NCBI RefSeq assembly: GCF_010015445.1
Contig: NC_053120.1
Coordinates: 8,515,114 to 8,579,113 of the forward strand
Direction of reading: 5' to 3'
From: Perca fluviatilis
Taxonomy: Eukaryota > Chordata > Actinopteri > Perciformes > Percidae
Length of the DNA stretch: 64,000 nucleotides
Under the pieces are notes generated by a model that searched no databases, was not told the origin of the DNA, and saw nothing but the letters and a program-made list of their open reading frames with translations. Positions 50,968 to 63,894 of the stretch are shown piece by piece. Position 1 is the stretch's first letter. Each line of letters starts with the position of its first letter. The position numbers and the translations under genes are program-made.

Positions 50968-52569
50968 TCATGAACTGGTTCGTATGATATTGTACGAAAA
51001 CCCATGCACAACAATTCGTACGATATCATATGAAATTACGCCGACCGCCGACCAATCACGTGATGAAGTTAAGCTGATAGGTCACATGACAGTAAAATTT
51101 AGCAGTTTTTACAGTTAAGTTTGGGCTGACAAAAGGTGACTGTGGGCCAGGTACCGGTCTCCTCGAGGTAACGTTTTGTCATTGGCCTTTGTAGTTAAAG
51201 TGATGGTTCGGAGTAATTTACCCTAGGGTCCTTTGCACCATGACCTCGAGCCAAACACCCCCCCAGAAGCTTTTTTCACCTGGGTCTAACACTGGGCGAG
51301 TTAGCTTAGAGTAGCGTTAGCCGCTGAGTAGCTTAGCGCGGGGCTAATGGACCCACGTTTGTATCTCTTAGATGACCCCACTAATAATGCCCGAAATGAT
51401 ACCAAAGGTCTACACTAGTATATATAGGTTATGCTCTCATAAAACGATGGATTGAAAAGTTTGTAAGTATACCAGAAGTTTATAAACACTTGCCTGCTCT
51501 CTTCAGCTCTCTGTTGCTGCTGCTGCTACCTGCAGTTAGACGAGTGCTTAGGGCCGTCTATAAATTACTACACCGAAAAGAGATACAACAAAAATGTTTT
51601 ATTAATTTAATGATTAAATAAGGTAATGTCTCCAAACTTACCTCAATTATTACTTGTCTCCTGCTAGTTATATTACAGCACTTACTTTAAAAATAAGTTA
51701 AATTAAAAAAATATTTTTGTTGCATCTCTTTCGGTGTTGTAATTTGTAGATGTCCCTAAGCACTCGTCTCACAGCAGCAACAACAACAGCAGAGAGCAGA
51801 AGCCAGTAGGCAAGTGTTATTTACATAAACTTCTGGTGTACTTACAAACTTTCCAATCCATCGTTTTATGAGTGCATAACCTATATATACTAGTGTAGAC
51901 CTTTGGTATCATTTCGGTCATTATTAGTGGGGTCATTTAAGAGATACAAACGTGGGTCCATTAGCCCTGCGCTAAGCTATTCAGCGGCTAACGCTACTCT
52001 ACGCTAACTCGCCCAATGTTAGACCCAGGTGAAAAAAGCTTCTGGGGGGTTGTTTGGCTCGAGGTCATGGTGCAAAGGACCCTAGGGTGAATTACTCAGA
52101 ATCATCACTTTAAGCTTAGCCGACATAAGATTATCACCATGCGGCGACGACAGTTATACACCAAAACGACTTTAGAAAAAAGATTGTGGTTTGGGTTAAA
52201 ACACCGGTCCCATTAAAAAGTACTCCTGGGACACTTAACCCCCATTTCCTGGGTAAAAGTCTTGGGTTTTTAGGATACAAACTATATTCCCCTGCTTGAA
52301 AGCCCTTTGTTTTAGGGACACAAACACACGTTTCCATGGTGAAAGTCTTGTGTTTTCCCCTTACCTTATTCTGGGACACAAACTGCACTGCCCTGCTTAA
52401 AAGCCCTGTGTTTCAGGACCCACCCATCCACCACAACCTCCTCCCTATGTGGATCTTTGTGGTCTCAAACAGCAGCAGTCAAAGGGGGGGTCACACAGTA
52501 ATATAAACTTGGAATACATACGAATTACAGTGCATTACTTTTTGTAGCTGTATATACGAATGGTTCATG
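50968..52569. mobile_element. TIR element interrupted by a TTAA MITE
   Basis: The left part opens CATGAACTGGTTCGTATGAT and the right part closes TATACGAATGGTTCATG, an inverted pair. CGTACGATATCATATG-type motifs follow the left end. The element is split by the palindromic MITE at 51195-52113; without it, about 680 bp remain. GGGACAC and AAAGCCCTxTGTTT units repeat in the right part (52,210-52,410). Confidence 0.6.
51195..52113. mobile_element. Palindromic TTAA-flanked MITE (919 bp)
   Basis: TTAA followed by AGTGATGGTTCGGAGTAATT at the left, and its inverted counterpart AATTACTCAGAATCATCACT followed by TTAA at the right. The arms, about 400 bp each, stay inverted through ACCCTAGGGTCCTTTGCACC, GCCGCTGAGTAGCTTAGCGC/inverse and AAACGATGGATTGAAAAGTT, leaving a short AT-rich loop near 51,600-51,700. 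TTAA ends suggest piggyBac or Kolobok mobilisation. Confidence 0.85.
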
Positions 52570-54414
52570 AGAACAGCCTGCTCTAATGGGTATAGATGAA
52601 GACCATACACTGCATTAAGAGAGAAAATCAAAAGACTTGCAGCCCAGTTTTGTTGGCAACTTCATTACCACTGAAGCAACTTCAACACAAATGCTTTTCC
52701 CGACCTTGTATGCTTTCACCCCACAGGCAAGATCCTGCCTAATGCATACCACTGACACACTATCCTCCAGGGGTTTGACTTCTTCACACTAGACCTATAT
52801 AAAACTGCAGAAGTAGATGGGTCGGCAAACTTTGTCCTCCATCTGGGCACGCACAGTTTTCAAGCACTGCATGATACCTTGGTTTTATGAAATACACATA
52901 CTGTTTTCTGTTATATACACCTCATGAAATGCAGCTTGATGAAACAGTAATCTTCTTTACTGAACATTCAATAAAATGATATGCTGTTATAGATGGAGCA
53001 AGGTAGATTCTTTCCTCCTTTTTTATTACATTGTTCTCTGCCGTCAAACAAAACATTTTATTTGGCTTTCTCGAGTGCTTCCCTTTGCTGTCATTTCTCT
53101 TCATCTTAAATGAAATCAAAATGTCATGTCTTTTGCTGCAGTCATTACTTTGCAAACTTTTGGACTTCCAACATAAATAAAAGTATCTCTAAAAAGCATT
53201 TATACCTGTCGTATTTTCTTTTTTCATTTTCAGAAGCAGCTCTCTTGGATTCATGGCCTGTTGAAGAATAATACTACCTTTTCTTGGCGACACATACTGT
53301 ATTTTCCATTTGTTTGTAAATGGTAGTTTCAGCATTTGAAGGTACATGAATTCAATGAGAATAACTCAAGGAACTTCAAGACAGAAAACAGTTTGTGGTA
53401 AATTCAAATCATGCTTCACAGAATACACTGACCGCAATGGATATTGGAGAATTCTATGCTTAGGCATGTCTGCAGAAAATCTGTCAAAAGGGACAGAGAG
53501 CCTTGACACAGAGGTGATGAAGTTTGGGAGTAGACAGATGGTATCATGGAAATGTAGCAGCATACGAGGTTAATGATGTTGCTTTTGCTGATACACATTT
53601 GCTTTTTCATGGTAAACAAAAGTCATCCTGAATGAGAATTCTGTAAAAACGAGGAAATGACGGTTGAAATACAGAATTTGAAAATGCTAAATTGCTGTAC
53701 AACAATAATCCATTTGGCTTTGTACGCATGCTACGCTGTCACCCTTAACAGAGGTTTCTGTGTCAGCTGCGTGGGGCCTGTTGTCTTTTTCATTCAGTGC
53801 TACATGATTGCCTTGGACACCTGTTCCGACTCGAGTCTAGGAGAGATGTTTAAATGTTTCACCAGCCGCGCCCAGCCTTTTTCCAGCCAAATCCATTTCA
53901 TCCTCTCTGCGAGCTCGGTTACAGACAGATAGATCCTTTCATCCCCCAAAGAGGTGCCCTGCGCTTCAGTGAAACAGCGTGACAGACAAAAGCTTGGGGG
54001 GATGCCCGTGGCCAGCCCACAGTCTCATCTCCTAACCATAATCTAGCCTGCCTCTGCCGTTGCAGATTACCTCCATGGAAACCAGAGGTGCCTGGCTGTG
54101 CTGCTGGCAGCGATGGCAGCGGCATATGTAATGACACCGTCTGTCTCGTACAGAACAAGAACAAGATAAACATTCTCTTCGCAGGCACATGCGAACATGT
54201 CTGCGTGGCACCCAGTGTTTTGGTTGCTTGGGTGTTCCTAACGGTGAGAGTTGAAGGTGATGGAGTTTCCGTATGGATGAAGACTTTCGTCGGCCATACA
54301 TGGACTTAATCTGCACTTCCAAAGAGAAAGGGATTACTGGAGATGAAAGGAATCTGAACAAGAGATTTTAAAAGGGCTAGTAATTCCACCAGATGCACAG
54401 AAATACACAAAGTC
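52570..54414. other. Intergenic stretch, nothing recognised
   Basis: A GC-richer island at 53,990-54,250 stands out from AT-rich surroundings and could be non-coding conserved DNA. The short frames on both strands lack splice support. Confidence 0.45.
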
Positions 54415-54417
54415 ACA

Positions 54418-54457
<40 letters not shown>

Positions 54458-54471
54458 TGCACGCATGCACA
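54415..54471. repeat. (ACGC)n tetranucleotide repeat
   Basis: About 12 ACGC units with two GCATGC variants near the end. Confidence 0.95.
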
Positions 54472-54488
54472 CTGTCTTTATATTGATG

Positions 54489-55370
54489 TTGAATTTTCAT
54501 CCATTTTCTTCATCTCTTGTTTGGCCCACTTCCTCTTCTCCTGCTTCTGATTTGTGTCCTTCTCTTTCTTCTTTTTCTGGTATTTCTTAGGGGTGGAAAT
54601 CACCAGTTTGTTCATTCCATCTCCCCATCAGTGCATCTTCATCTTCTTTCTTTCTGTCTTCTCTTTTGTCTCCTTTTCTCTCTTTCCATTATTGTCATCT
54701 CATTTGTCTCTGTATATTTCTCCTTCTCTCTCCTTTCAATTCTTCAGTCTCATTTTCCTTCTTGTTTTCCTTTATTTGCTTCTCCTTTCATTTTTTTCTT
54801 AGCTTCTCTTTCTTTCCTCTCCTCCTCTTCAGTTCTAATTCCTTCTTTTTCTCCTCTACTTGTTTCTTTTCTTTCCTCTCCTTCTGCTCCTCCTTCTGTC
54901 TCATTTTTCATTCGCTTCCTGTCTTTGTTGTCTTCACCTCCTGCTTATCTTTGTTTTCTGTCCTCTCATTCTCCTCCTTATCTTTACCTTAATTTCCCTT
55001 TTCTCTCGTTTCCTTTTTCTTCCACTTCTTCTTTGCCTGCTTCCTTTTCTGCTCCATCTTTCATTGTATTTTTTTTCTTCCATTTCCTTTCATTTACCCT
55101 CCCTCTCCTCTTCTATTTCCACGTTCCTTCCTCTTCTCCTTTACATGCCGCTTTCCTTCTCTTTCTCCTTATCTTTCTTTTTATTTTCTTTCCTCTCCTT
55201 ACCTCATCTGTATTCTTTTTTCTTTCCGTATCCTCATTTTCTTCTGTTTTATTTCCTCTCCCTTTTGTTCTTATTATCATCATCGTCAATATTGCTTGCA
55301 TTTTTGTTCCACTATCACCATGTTTCTCTGGCTGTTTTTTTATTTTATTTAATTTTTTAGCTCTTCCAGG
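54489..55370. repeat. Long pyrimidine-rich low-complexity tract (~0.88 kb)
   Basis: The plus strand is overwhelmingly C and T (TTCTCCTT, CTTTCTTT and similar units) for nearly 900 bases. It gives long Ser/Phe/Leu-only open frames that are not genes. Probably a decayed polypyrimidine microsatellite. Confidence 0.9.
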
Positions 55371-56586
55371 TATGAAGATTGTAGAAAAACAGATAATACT
55401 TGATTTTTCAATAATTCTTTTTTTGGTATGCAAACACTAAATGTAATGATCAAACAGCCGCAGATTGAGTATTGGCAGAGAGCAAAGCTATCCTCCGCTT
55501 CTTTCCATGTCTCCATCCCTCACTAAACAAGTACAGGTAATAGCAGGTAACAAACGCCAACAGCTACTGAGTGTGTGTGTGTTTCCCTTAAAAGACATTA
55601 ACGTGCCAATCGCGTTCATATAGCAATGACGGCAACACTGACATACACTGGAGCCTACGGTATTATTAAACAGGAATACTGATTAAATAACCATCCAACG
55701 ACACTTCCTACATGCTGCTTGCTCATTTATTTTTAGAGGTCCCTGCAGTGTTGAACACACTGAAGCAATAATTCTGGCACAGCCTGTGCTTTATCCATCA
55801 GAGCACTGAAAAGCTATAATAGATATTGCAGCTTTTTTCATGTGTGGTTGTGTGTGTTTGCTTCAAAATTTATATTTCAAAACATGAATGTGTGGTGGTG
55901 GTGTCTGTTTACTGTATACCCCTCTGTGAGAGGAGAAATCCTGCTGATGTGTTGCTGTGATTCATGTACTCGTTGTGCTCTCCGCACAAGGTTGATTAAG
56001 TTGGAGTTATGGGTCATAGTGGAGGGCACGTACTGTACTAAGGGTTTGGAATGATGGCGTATATGAGAAAAGACCGGCGCGATAGGGCTGACAAACTACT
56101 TCCCAAGCACGGTTTGTTATTAATGAACAGCTAACAAGACAAATGCACAGTGAGGGAGAAAATGTACAACTCAATAATCAGGACTATCTGACTCGCCTCC
56201 TCACTCTTTAAATCTTCCCAACATTCCTCATTTACCTGGTAGTTTATTGACAGTGGGAAATATTTATTTTGCAGGCTGTAAACCGAGGCTGGCTATGGTA
56301 ATGCGCCATGCCTTATTGTGAAAAACATCCTTTAGCAACACCAATCCTTCAGTAAGAATGATATCTGAAAGGCTTCAGAAAAGAGGCAGTGGTGATATTC
56401 AGAGGGGTACTGAGAAATACAGAATCTGTTCCTTCAGTGAGAAGTAAATAGGGCTGCAATGTGTGGCATCAACTGTGTGTGACCACCATAAAATATATCC
56501 TGTGCATGTATCCTTCTTTAGTTGTGCATGTATTGCTTATTACAGAACGCAAAACGGACAGACATTTTCCTTACGAAGAACCAACC
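55371..56586. other. Intergenic stretch, nothing recognised
   Basis: Ordinary AT-rich DNA with short GT runs. Confidence 0.5.
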
Positions 56587-57067
56587 CAGTCTCACGGTAG
56601 TTTGTGAAATGGTCATGTATTTTAATCTATTGATTTGTGTACACAGACACGTTTATGTCGGGTTTTTTTTGTGATGGTCAGCACGTTTTTTAAACTAATG
56701 TATTAAGAGCGACTACGGTAGCAAGTAGTATGAAAGGCCGAAAATCTGCGTAGGGAGGTTGGTTGTCAAACAACACAGGACTTTCACCCCGGAGACTGGA
56801 GATCGTGTCCCACGTGTCACGTTCCTTTCCCCGTTCTTCTTTTCCTAAACCCAACCCGGAATTCTTCCGTGGGCCCATCATGGAATTTTCGGCGATCGTG
56901 TTTATTTCACGCCCAACTGACAGAATCGCGCTGTGATCACAAAAGATGCTTCCCATTGAAATACATTAGTTTAAAAAACATGCTGACCATCACGAATTTT
57001 TTTTTATAAATATGTCTGTGTGCACATTAAAAATGACGTGACCATTTCACAAACTGCCGTGAGACTG
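56587..57067. mobile_element. CAGTCTCACGG-ended foldback MITE (481 bp)
   Basis: The left end CAGTCTCACGGTAGTTTGTG and the reverse complement of the right end (CAGTCTCACGGCAGTTTGTG) match over about 32 bases. A second inner inverted pair follows, TGATGGTCAGCACGTTTTTT against its inverse near 56,972. Part of the interior recurs at 85-170. Confidence 0.8.
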
Positions 57068-59493
57068 TGTTGGAAGAACACCATAAACAAGCTGATGGAA
57101 AATTCTTAAAAATTCTTTAGACCCATCCTCTTAGGGTTGGTACAACCGTTCTGCAGGCTGTTCAAGTGTGTACTGAAAAGTCCCTCTAAATCTAAATGTT
57201 ACACTTCTGGCAGACAAGCTGTGGACCCTATGGCATACATAAGGCAGGTTGTTTTAAAGGCTCTTTAATGGCAGATCTGAGTGTAATTGTTGGCCACAAA
57301 GAGGCAGGTAAAAATTAAGGGGAACAAAAAAAATTTAAAATACAGTACATCAGCCACAGACCCAAAGGCAATACACATTACCACAAGATATTTGATTGCT
57401 GAACGCTTTGAGATGCAATGCATTCCAGACACAAATATGGGATCACGCTGTTTGATGATTGGCAGTCAATGCTTAGAGCTCAGCTCATTGCTGATTTGCC
57501 ATCATATAATTTTCAATCAACTGTTGAAAATGGATACTTATTAAATCACACTCGATCCCGAAATCACTGGAGTCAACGACACCCTTCATTTTTAAGTTTC
57601 TCCTTCAGCTGTACTCTAATTTTAATAAAAACAATTTAAAATCTGAGCAGGATTCAACACTCAAGGTAACATTGCAGTACGGTTTACCATTATCCCTCTC
57701 TCTGTAGGACAGCAGTGGTGCGTGCCGTTTGCAAAGTGATTCTGCCGGTGATCATGTACTGTATAGGCAGCCTGAGGCTGTCTGAGTGTGTTTGTGTCCA
57801 AGGAGTAGGAGAATAAACAGGGTCACCATGACAGCAAGATTTTAGCAGCTGTACAGAAGGAGCCAGACTGTAAAGTGTGGCTAAAAATCAGTTTGGATTG
57901 CAGCATGGGTAACTTCATCAAGATGACATTTAATCACTGAAAAGATGAGCGCCTAAGCTGCAGAACGTTTTTCCCAAAGACTTTATATTTAACATTTTGT
58001 TTTCTCAGATGTTCCTGGAGCTGTCTCATCAACATTCACAATTAGCTTAAATTTTTGCCAGCTGTGAAAAGCTCCTCTTGAATTTCATTGTCGGACGTTG
58101 ATTTGAGTCCATCAACAGTACTAAAGCAAATATAGTATAAGCATAGCGACATATTTTGAGTATCCCTTTTTCATTTTAATGTAAATGTAATGTAAATAGA
58201 GTGTCGCACAAAAGTAGTAAACAATAGTGCCATACCTATTTCTTTCAGCTCTTGGGAGCCATTGGACACTACTAAGGGCAGGAACAAGATTATGCGTTAA
58301 TAACATGACTTACTCCCACTTCAAGATTTACAAATGAACTGTTTTCATTCACCTAACACACACAGCATCTGACATAGACCCGGGGCATAAATCCACCTCC
58401 AAATTTCATTCACACCTGGCCATTATCTTGTGTCCTGGAGGGATATAGACCTAATTAGAAAGAGTACAGGGGTCCATATGATGTCCAGAAAGGTTGCCGC
58501 AGTTTGCTTTGTAATCACCCACATCCAGAGCATACATGCTCTCAGGGATATGCTTTAATATCAAGCCAATTTTGAAATGATTTACCTGCAAGGGAAGTAA
58601 ACAATTTTTCAGCGGCTTTTATCGACTGGGCAAAAATTGCTTATTGTGCAAGAAGAAATGTAACTTGAGCAAACTCCATTAAAACGAATGTGCAGGCAGC
58701 GTTTCCCCTCGTTTCCCCCTTTCTCTATTGTTGTCATTACTTTGCATTCTCCAGATCCTCTGTGTGCCTTTTATTACCAATACTAATTCAGCCAAGATAA
58801 TCCATATTTCTGTGTAGTTACTATTTGAAAGCTGGATGACACAGAAGCATTCCACGGTAACTTCCCTTTCTGTATTTATCCGTTTCTGTCTCTGAAATCA
58901 ATCATCAGTAATCAGTAACTTACAGGAAAGATGGCCGTCTCATCTTCCTGACCATCCTGGTGTCTGAAACACCTGCAGATAAACCGCCACGTCTCTCAGC
59001 AGTGAATGGTGAAAATGCAATCGGAGAGAATGACCTTTAAATCCAGGTTGCTCCATGTGTAGTGTGACACTGGCACACAGCAACAAATCTCTTTCACATG
59101 ATCTAACAGAAAATGTAGCCATCTGCAGGTACAAGCTCCAATGCAGAATGTTTTTTTATGGGAAAAAGACCAACTTTTACTTTTACTTTAAAGATGCATG
59201 CACGTTGATCAATAAGGAATTCAAAATTACAAAACACCTGAAATGCATTTGACCTCCAGACCTCTGGTGAGGTATTGGTACTGAGGCTGATAATGAATCA
59301 AAGAGACAGCAGCAACTATTGCAATCATACTGGCATCAGTTTCCTTGTTGAAAAATGTAGAACACTACACAATGTGGGCCTTAATCCTTATCAAAGTATC
59401 GTACTAAGTAGGGCAATTTTCAGAAGTGAAACTCAGCCATTTGGACTGTCTGGGTTTCTTTCTGAAGACAACAGAATGATGTGCCTTCCTTAA
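57068..59493. other. Intergenic stretch, nothing recognised
   Basis: AT-rich DNA without supportable exons, tRNAs or element ends. Confidence 0.5.
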
Positions 59494-59828
59494 TGTTAAA
59501 GCTACAGTGCGTAGTTTCTGTCACCCCCATGATGAATTCTAAGTAATGACAACAAAACGGTCGGCGCGTCCATATGATCCAAGCCTGCCGTGATCGCGCA
59601 GTTGCTAGTAGCCAAGGAGGACACAGATGATTAAAAAAACATGCACACTTCAGAAGAGGTAACTATCTTTACTCGCCAGACACAATGTTCTGAACATAGC
59701 CATGCTGAGAAATACAGAGAGAGTTTTGTGGAGCTGATAGTCTTAATTAGCTTTGTAGCAACTCATTTGGCCACGGCTTGAACGTAACGTTCATTAATAT
59801 CATAAAGTTATGCACTTAAACTTTAACA
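59494..59828. mobile_element. Short TIR element related to the left part of the 26.2-kb element
   Basis: Ends TGTTAAAGCTACAGTGCGTA and TATGCACTTAAACTTTAACA are imperfect inverted repeats. The interior TTTCTGTCACCCCCATGA, AGTAATGACAACAA and CACTTCAGAAGAGGTAA matches 26,217-26,350. Confidence 0.65.
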
Positions 59829-62800
59829 TACCAATATGATAAAATTAGCACTGAGCAAACATTTTCTAAACATTTCCAAAGGTCCTGGGAATCTTTGTGT
59901 AACCAACACTGACATTTAAAACTTGGAATCTTAAGGTCTGTGAAGACAAAATGTCTTAATTTGTGTCTAAGAACTAGGCGTACAGTATACTATGATGTAT
60001 CATGCCTATTAACAGAATCAGTACTGGTCGAATCTGCAAAATTATTCTGTCAAGAAATTCACTTGTGCATATTATTGCAGTAAATTGTAAATTATAATGC
60101 AAAGTTACTGCCACTCTTAATATTTAAAATGTTCAGATGAGAGTAAAAATAATTATATCAATCTCTGATTCTTAGAAATCCCTCTTCATGAACATTTCTT
60201 TTCTGTAGCTGGTCATTGTTATTATCTCTTACCATCTTTTCGTAACTTTGTCATCCCCCTTGTTTCTCTTGCTAAATTATATTCTCTTTTTCTACCACGA
60301 CAACTGCAATAAATGGTCAAACATATTTTTATTTGACAGTGATCTCACAAATCCTGTGCAACTGACTTGAATTTACATCAACTCTGTGGTCACTATGATC
60401 TTAAATTGAGGCACTAGTTTATATGTATTGTTCCATCTTTGGAACTGTACTGACTCAATCAATTTAGATTAAATAATATATAGCCTACTTTATAGACAGC
60501 TTTTTGATGGCCTTCAGCTATGACATTTGTATGTATCACTTGTTGGTCACTTTGTCCTAACCTTGACTCCCTGTTGACACTTGCAGAAAGGTATCCACAC
60601 AGTAAAAAACATGTTTTATTTTCTCAGTTACATTGATTGTTTGTTCACAAACGTTGAGCAAATAGGCCACAGCAATTGATTTGGAAATGATGCGAAATGT
60701 GGCTATTAGTGTCCCGCAAGCCAATCACAGCTGAACAATGTGGACAACACAACTCCAAATTGCTCAATTCAGGACAGGGGGTGGTGCGCCTCAATGCCCC
60801 CTAAAGCTGCATCACAGTAACCCTTTTTCCGATGCGGCCAGACAATAGCTCATCACACATAAGTAGTATTTGCACATTCAGCCTATACATTTAACAACAT
60901 GCAAATAATATTCCTATTTAAATTCAGGTTTGTTTCATGACTCACTGGGACATATATAACTGCCAGTTCCAAACTTGCTGTGCTTTTTTTTTTTTACCGC
61001 ATCCACAGGCATATCACACCTAATCATGATTCACTGTGTCCTTGTGATTCACCAGGAAAGGCAAACGATGACATTCCAGTCCTCTGGAAGTACCGAACTT
61101 GTGTGAATCCAGTGACCCATGAAAGCGTCAGAGCCATAATCTTCACACTGTTGAAGACCTGGTAGGATTCCTTCCAAATTAGCTCATAACTACATAGATA
61201 AAGTTCGATATGTAGAGCAAACATGCAGGACTTGTCAGCCAGGTTGCATTATCTCTGTACTGTGTAATGATGTGTGGGATCTTAGGCTCTATGCTGGCTC
61301 TTTTTACTGCAGAATGGAGATTCACCCAACGCGAAGGGAAAGTCATAAATTACTCTGGCAAGATTTAAGTTCTGCATAAGTCAGGAGGAGCCACCACGGG
61401 GGAAACAGATTGTAGATTGTTTTGTGTGCACAGAGGGAATGGGGGGAGGTTGGTTGTGGCGTTTAGATTAATGCATCTGCCCGCTTTACAAAATGCCTTT
61501 GAATCTGCAAGTGCGATGTAAGCTGTAACATAAATGTGAGATACATTATATTCAATATTGAATGTATGACTTTGGGATTAAGCAGTGATTTGCCTATTTT
61601 TTATCAGTGGAAATATAACTTACCGTATGATATTACAGGAGTACAGTGGCAAGTACTTTGGAATTCATTCAGATGTGGCACAAGCAGGCAGCTGTTTATG
61701 ATAAATGTCATTACTCTGCACAATGGGCTAAGAAAGTGCCTTGTGGCTCCAACCAGCAGATAACTCTGCCATTTGCAGGAATATTTAGTAAATAAAAAAG
61801 TGTGACATTACTAAACAAGAAAGAAAATTTATTCTTAAAATTGATGTTACAAAAATGCTATACCCATAGATATAAATGTAATCAAGTTAAATAATAACAC
61901 AGTTAAGGCAAAATTGTGAAATTAATTAAAACCCACATGACACTAAATCTAAAAATACTAAACACTTAATATTAATTATCAATCAATAGTAAACAATCAA
62001 TTAGGAACTATCTGCTCCAACATACTGATATTAAATCTTGGCATCTGACATTATTATGTTTGCATTGTGTTTTTGTCGGAGAGAAAATCAAATCAAACCG
62101 GCACATTTAGAGATTTGTCTTGTAAATGTTGAACTCGGCTGTAGAAAGCTTTATGGCTTCATAACACTGAGCTGTATCACTGCCTTCAACTCTTCATTCT
62201 TTTAGAGTTATTAAAGCAAGGAGAAATAATACAATCTCCTACAGTACATATGCTATTGTATCGCATTGTGTTGTCTTGCATTTTAACGTAAGATGTTTTT
62301 ATTTCTGTTCTACCTGAAAGTCACTTGTCCTGAAGTGAACCCAAAGCCAAGCAATGTTCCTGGTAAGACATTCAGAAAATGTTATATGCTCCAGTACAAT
62401 TGACCTTCTCATAATATTGCTATTCAGGATTTCAGCTTGAAGTAAGACTCTTTGTTTTCTGAGAAGAAAATGTATTTTCCATGAAGATCTGAAACCTGAG
62501 ATTATAATGATTGTGGACCACTTACAGCAGCCATTGAGGGTAACAAGTAATTGACTTTGGCTTAGCCTGTGACGTCTCTGGAGCACAGAGGGCTTCACAC
62601 GTTCAGACCAGGTGGTGCAGATAAGTTTCTGGCAGCATGGCAGAGCCCTGGTAGCTACTTCAATAGAAATCTTCGACAGAAAATCTTTGGATACCTGTAT
62701 GTCCAGGACCGATAGGTGGATCCAATGATACAGGATATGAAATGAAAGACATAAAACCCTGCTTGATCTTGCATGGTCTAAAAATAAATGTTTCAGTCAG

Positions 62801-63029
62801 AGCTCCAAATGCTTGATTAACTTAACCTGACCAAAACCTATATAATTTGTGTATATTATTTCATGTACAAAATTATATTTTGTAAATAGATTAATAAAGT
62901 TAGGTTTAAGGGTTAGGGTTATATCCATTTAGAAAAAAATGAAAAAAGCTGCCTTAGATTACTTTACTGTCATTGACACACATGCTTTGTGGAAATGAAC
63001 AAAATGTACCATTCTTGACCTTTGAAACA
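59829..63029. other. Intergenic stretch, nothing recognised
   Basis: AT-rich throughout. No splice-supported frames or clear repeat termini were found. Confidence 0.5.
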
Positions 63030-63462
63030 ATCAATCAATCAACATTTATTTATATAGCACTTTACAGCAACTAGCAGGTATCCGAAGTGCTTCCCATCAG
63101 AAAACAAGAATAAAGCAACATATCATAGAACAAAAAGAATGAAACATAGAAAAGAGTAAAATCAGAAATGGTTACATAGAAACAGGAGGAGGAGAGTGAC
63201 ATTGTCACACCAACTAAGTATTAAAAGCCATTCTAAACAAATAGGTTTTGAGTTTGGACCTAAAAAGAGCTACATATGTAATAGTGGAAATATCAGGGGG
63301 TAACTTGTTCCAGAGTCTCGGGGCAGCAACTGCAAAAGCCTGATCACCCCACCATTTATACCTTGACCTTGGGACTTCTAAAACCAGTTGATTTGAAGAC
63401 TGCAATGACCAGTTGTTCTCACGCAGCCATTGAGAAAACAGGCTCAACCCAAGGTTCACTTA
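63030..63462 (-). pseudogene. 5'-truncated LINE 3' end (RT C-terminal tail)
   Basis: The minus-strand frame 63459-63214 reads WGDQAFAVAAPRLWNKLPPD and then SKLKTYLFRMAF, the C-terminal signature of L2/Rex/CR1-type LINE polyproteins. A stop and a short 3'UTR follow. The terminal sequence GCTATATAAATAAATGTTGA at 63,035-63,055, ending in ATTGATTG repeats, is the usual 3' tail of such elements. Everything upstream of the RT tail is missing, the normal result of incomplete reverse transcription. Confidence 0.85.
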
Positions 63463-63894
63463 CTCACTTGATCTAACCACAAGGCAACATTTCTTTCAAA
63501 CATGCATACAAGTACATTGGAATTTGTGTCCATTGCTTTTAGAGTCAGTTCTACAAAAAGTATAAGAAATTCAAGTAAAAGTACGATGGAAATATAAAGC
63601 TATTTACATATGTTTTTTTTATAAAATATAAAGTACAAGAACAATACAAAGAGAAATCCGCTGTAAGATAAAGTTTGAATTGCAAAAGTGCAATGTAAAC
63701 ATACATTGTACTGTATATAAGTGAATATAGATATTATTATTGCACCCGATTAGAAAGGTGAGAAACAATTCAATGAAAATGTAAAACTTGATTCACACAG
63801 AGGAGCATCTTCGATACACATACAAGAGGTTATTATTGTAACCATGAAAATGGAGGTCCCCTAACATTGAAGTCATTTTAACCCAAACCATAGT
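63463..63894. other. Intergenic stretch, nothing recognised
   Basis: AT-rich; repeated AAGTACAAGA-like motifs but no defined element. Confidence 0.45.

Noticed and set aside
54517..55440. 307-codon open frame
   Set aside because: It is composed almost only of Ser, Phe, Leu and Pro from a pyrimidine-rich tract, and all three frames stay open there, so it is a composition artefact.
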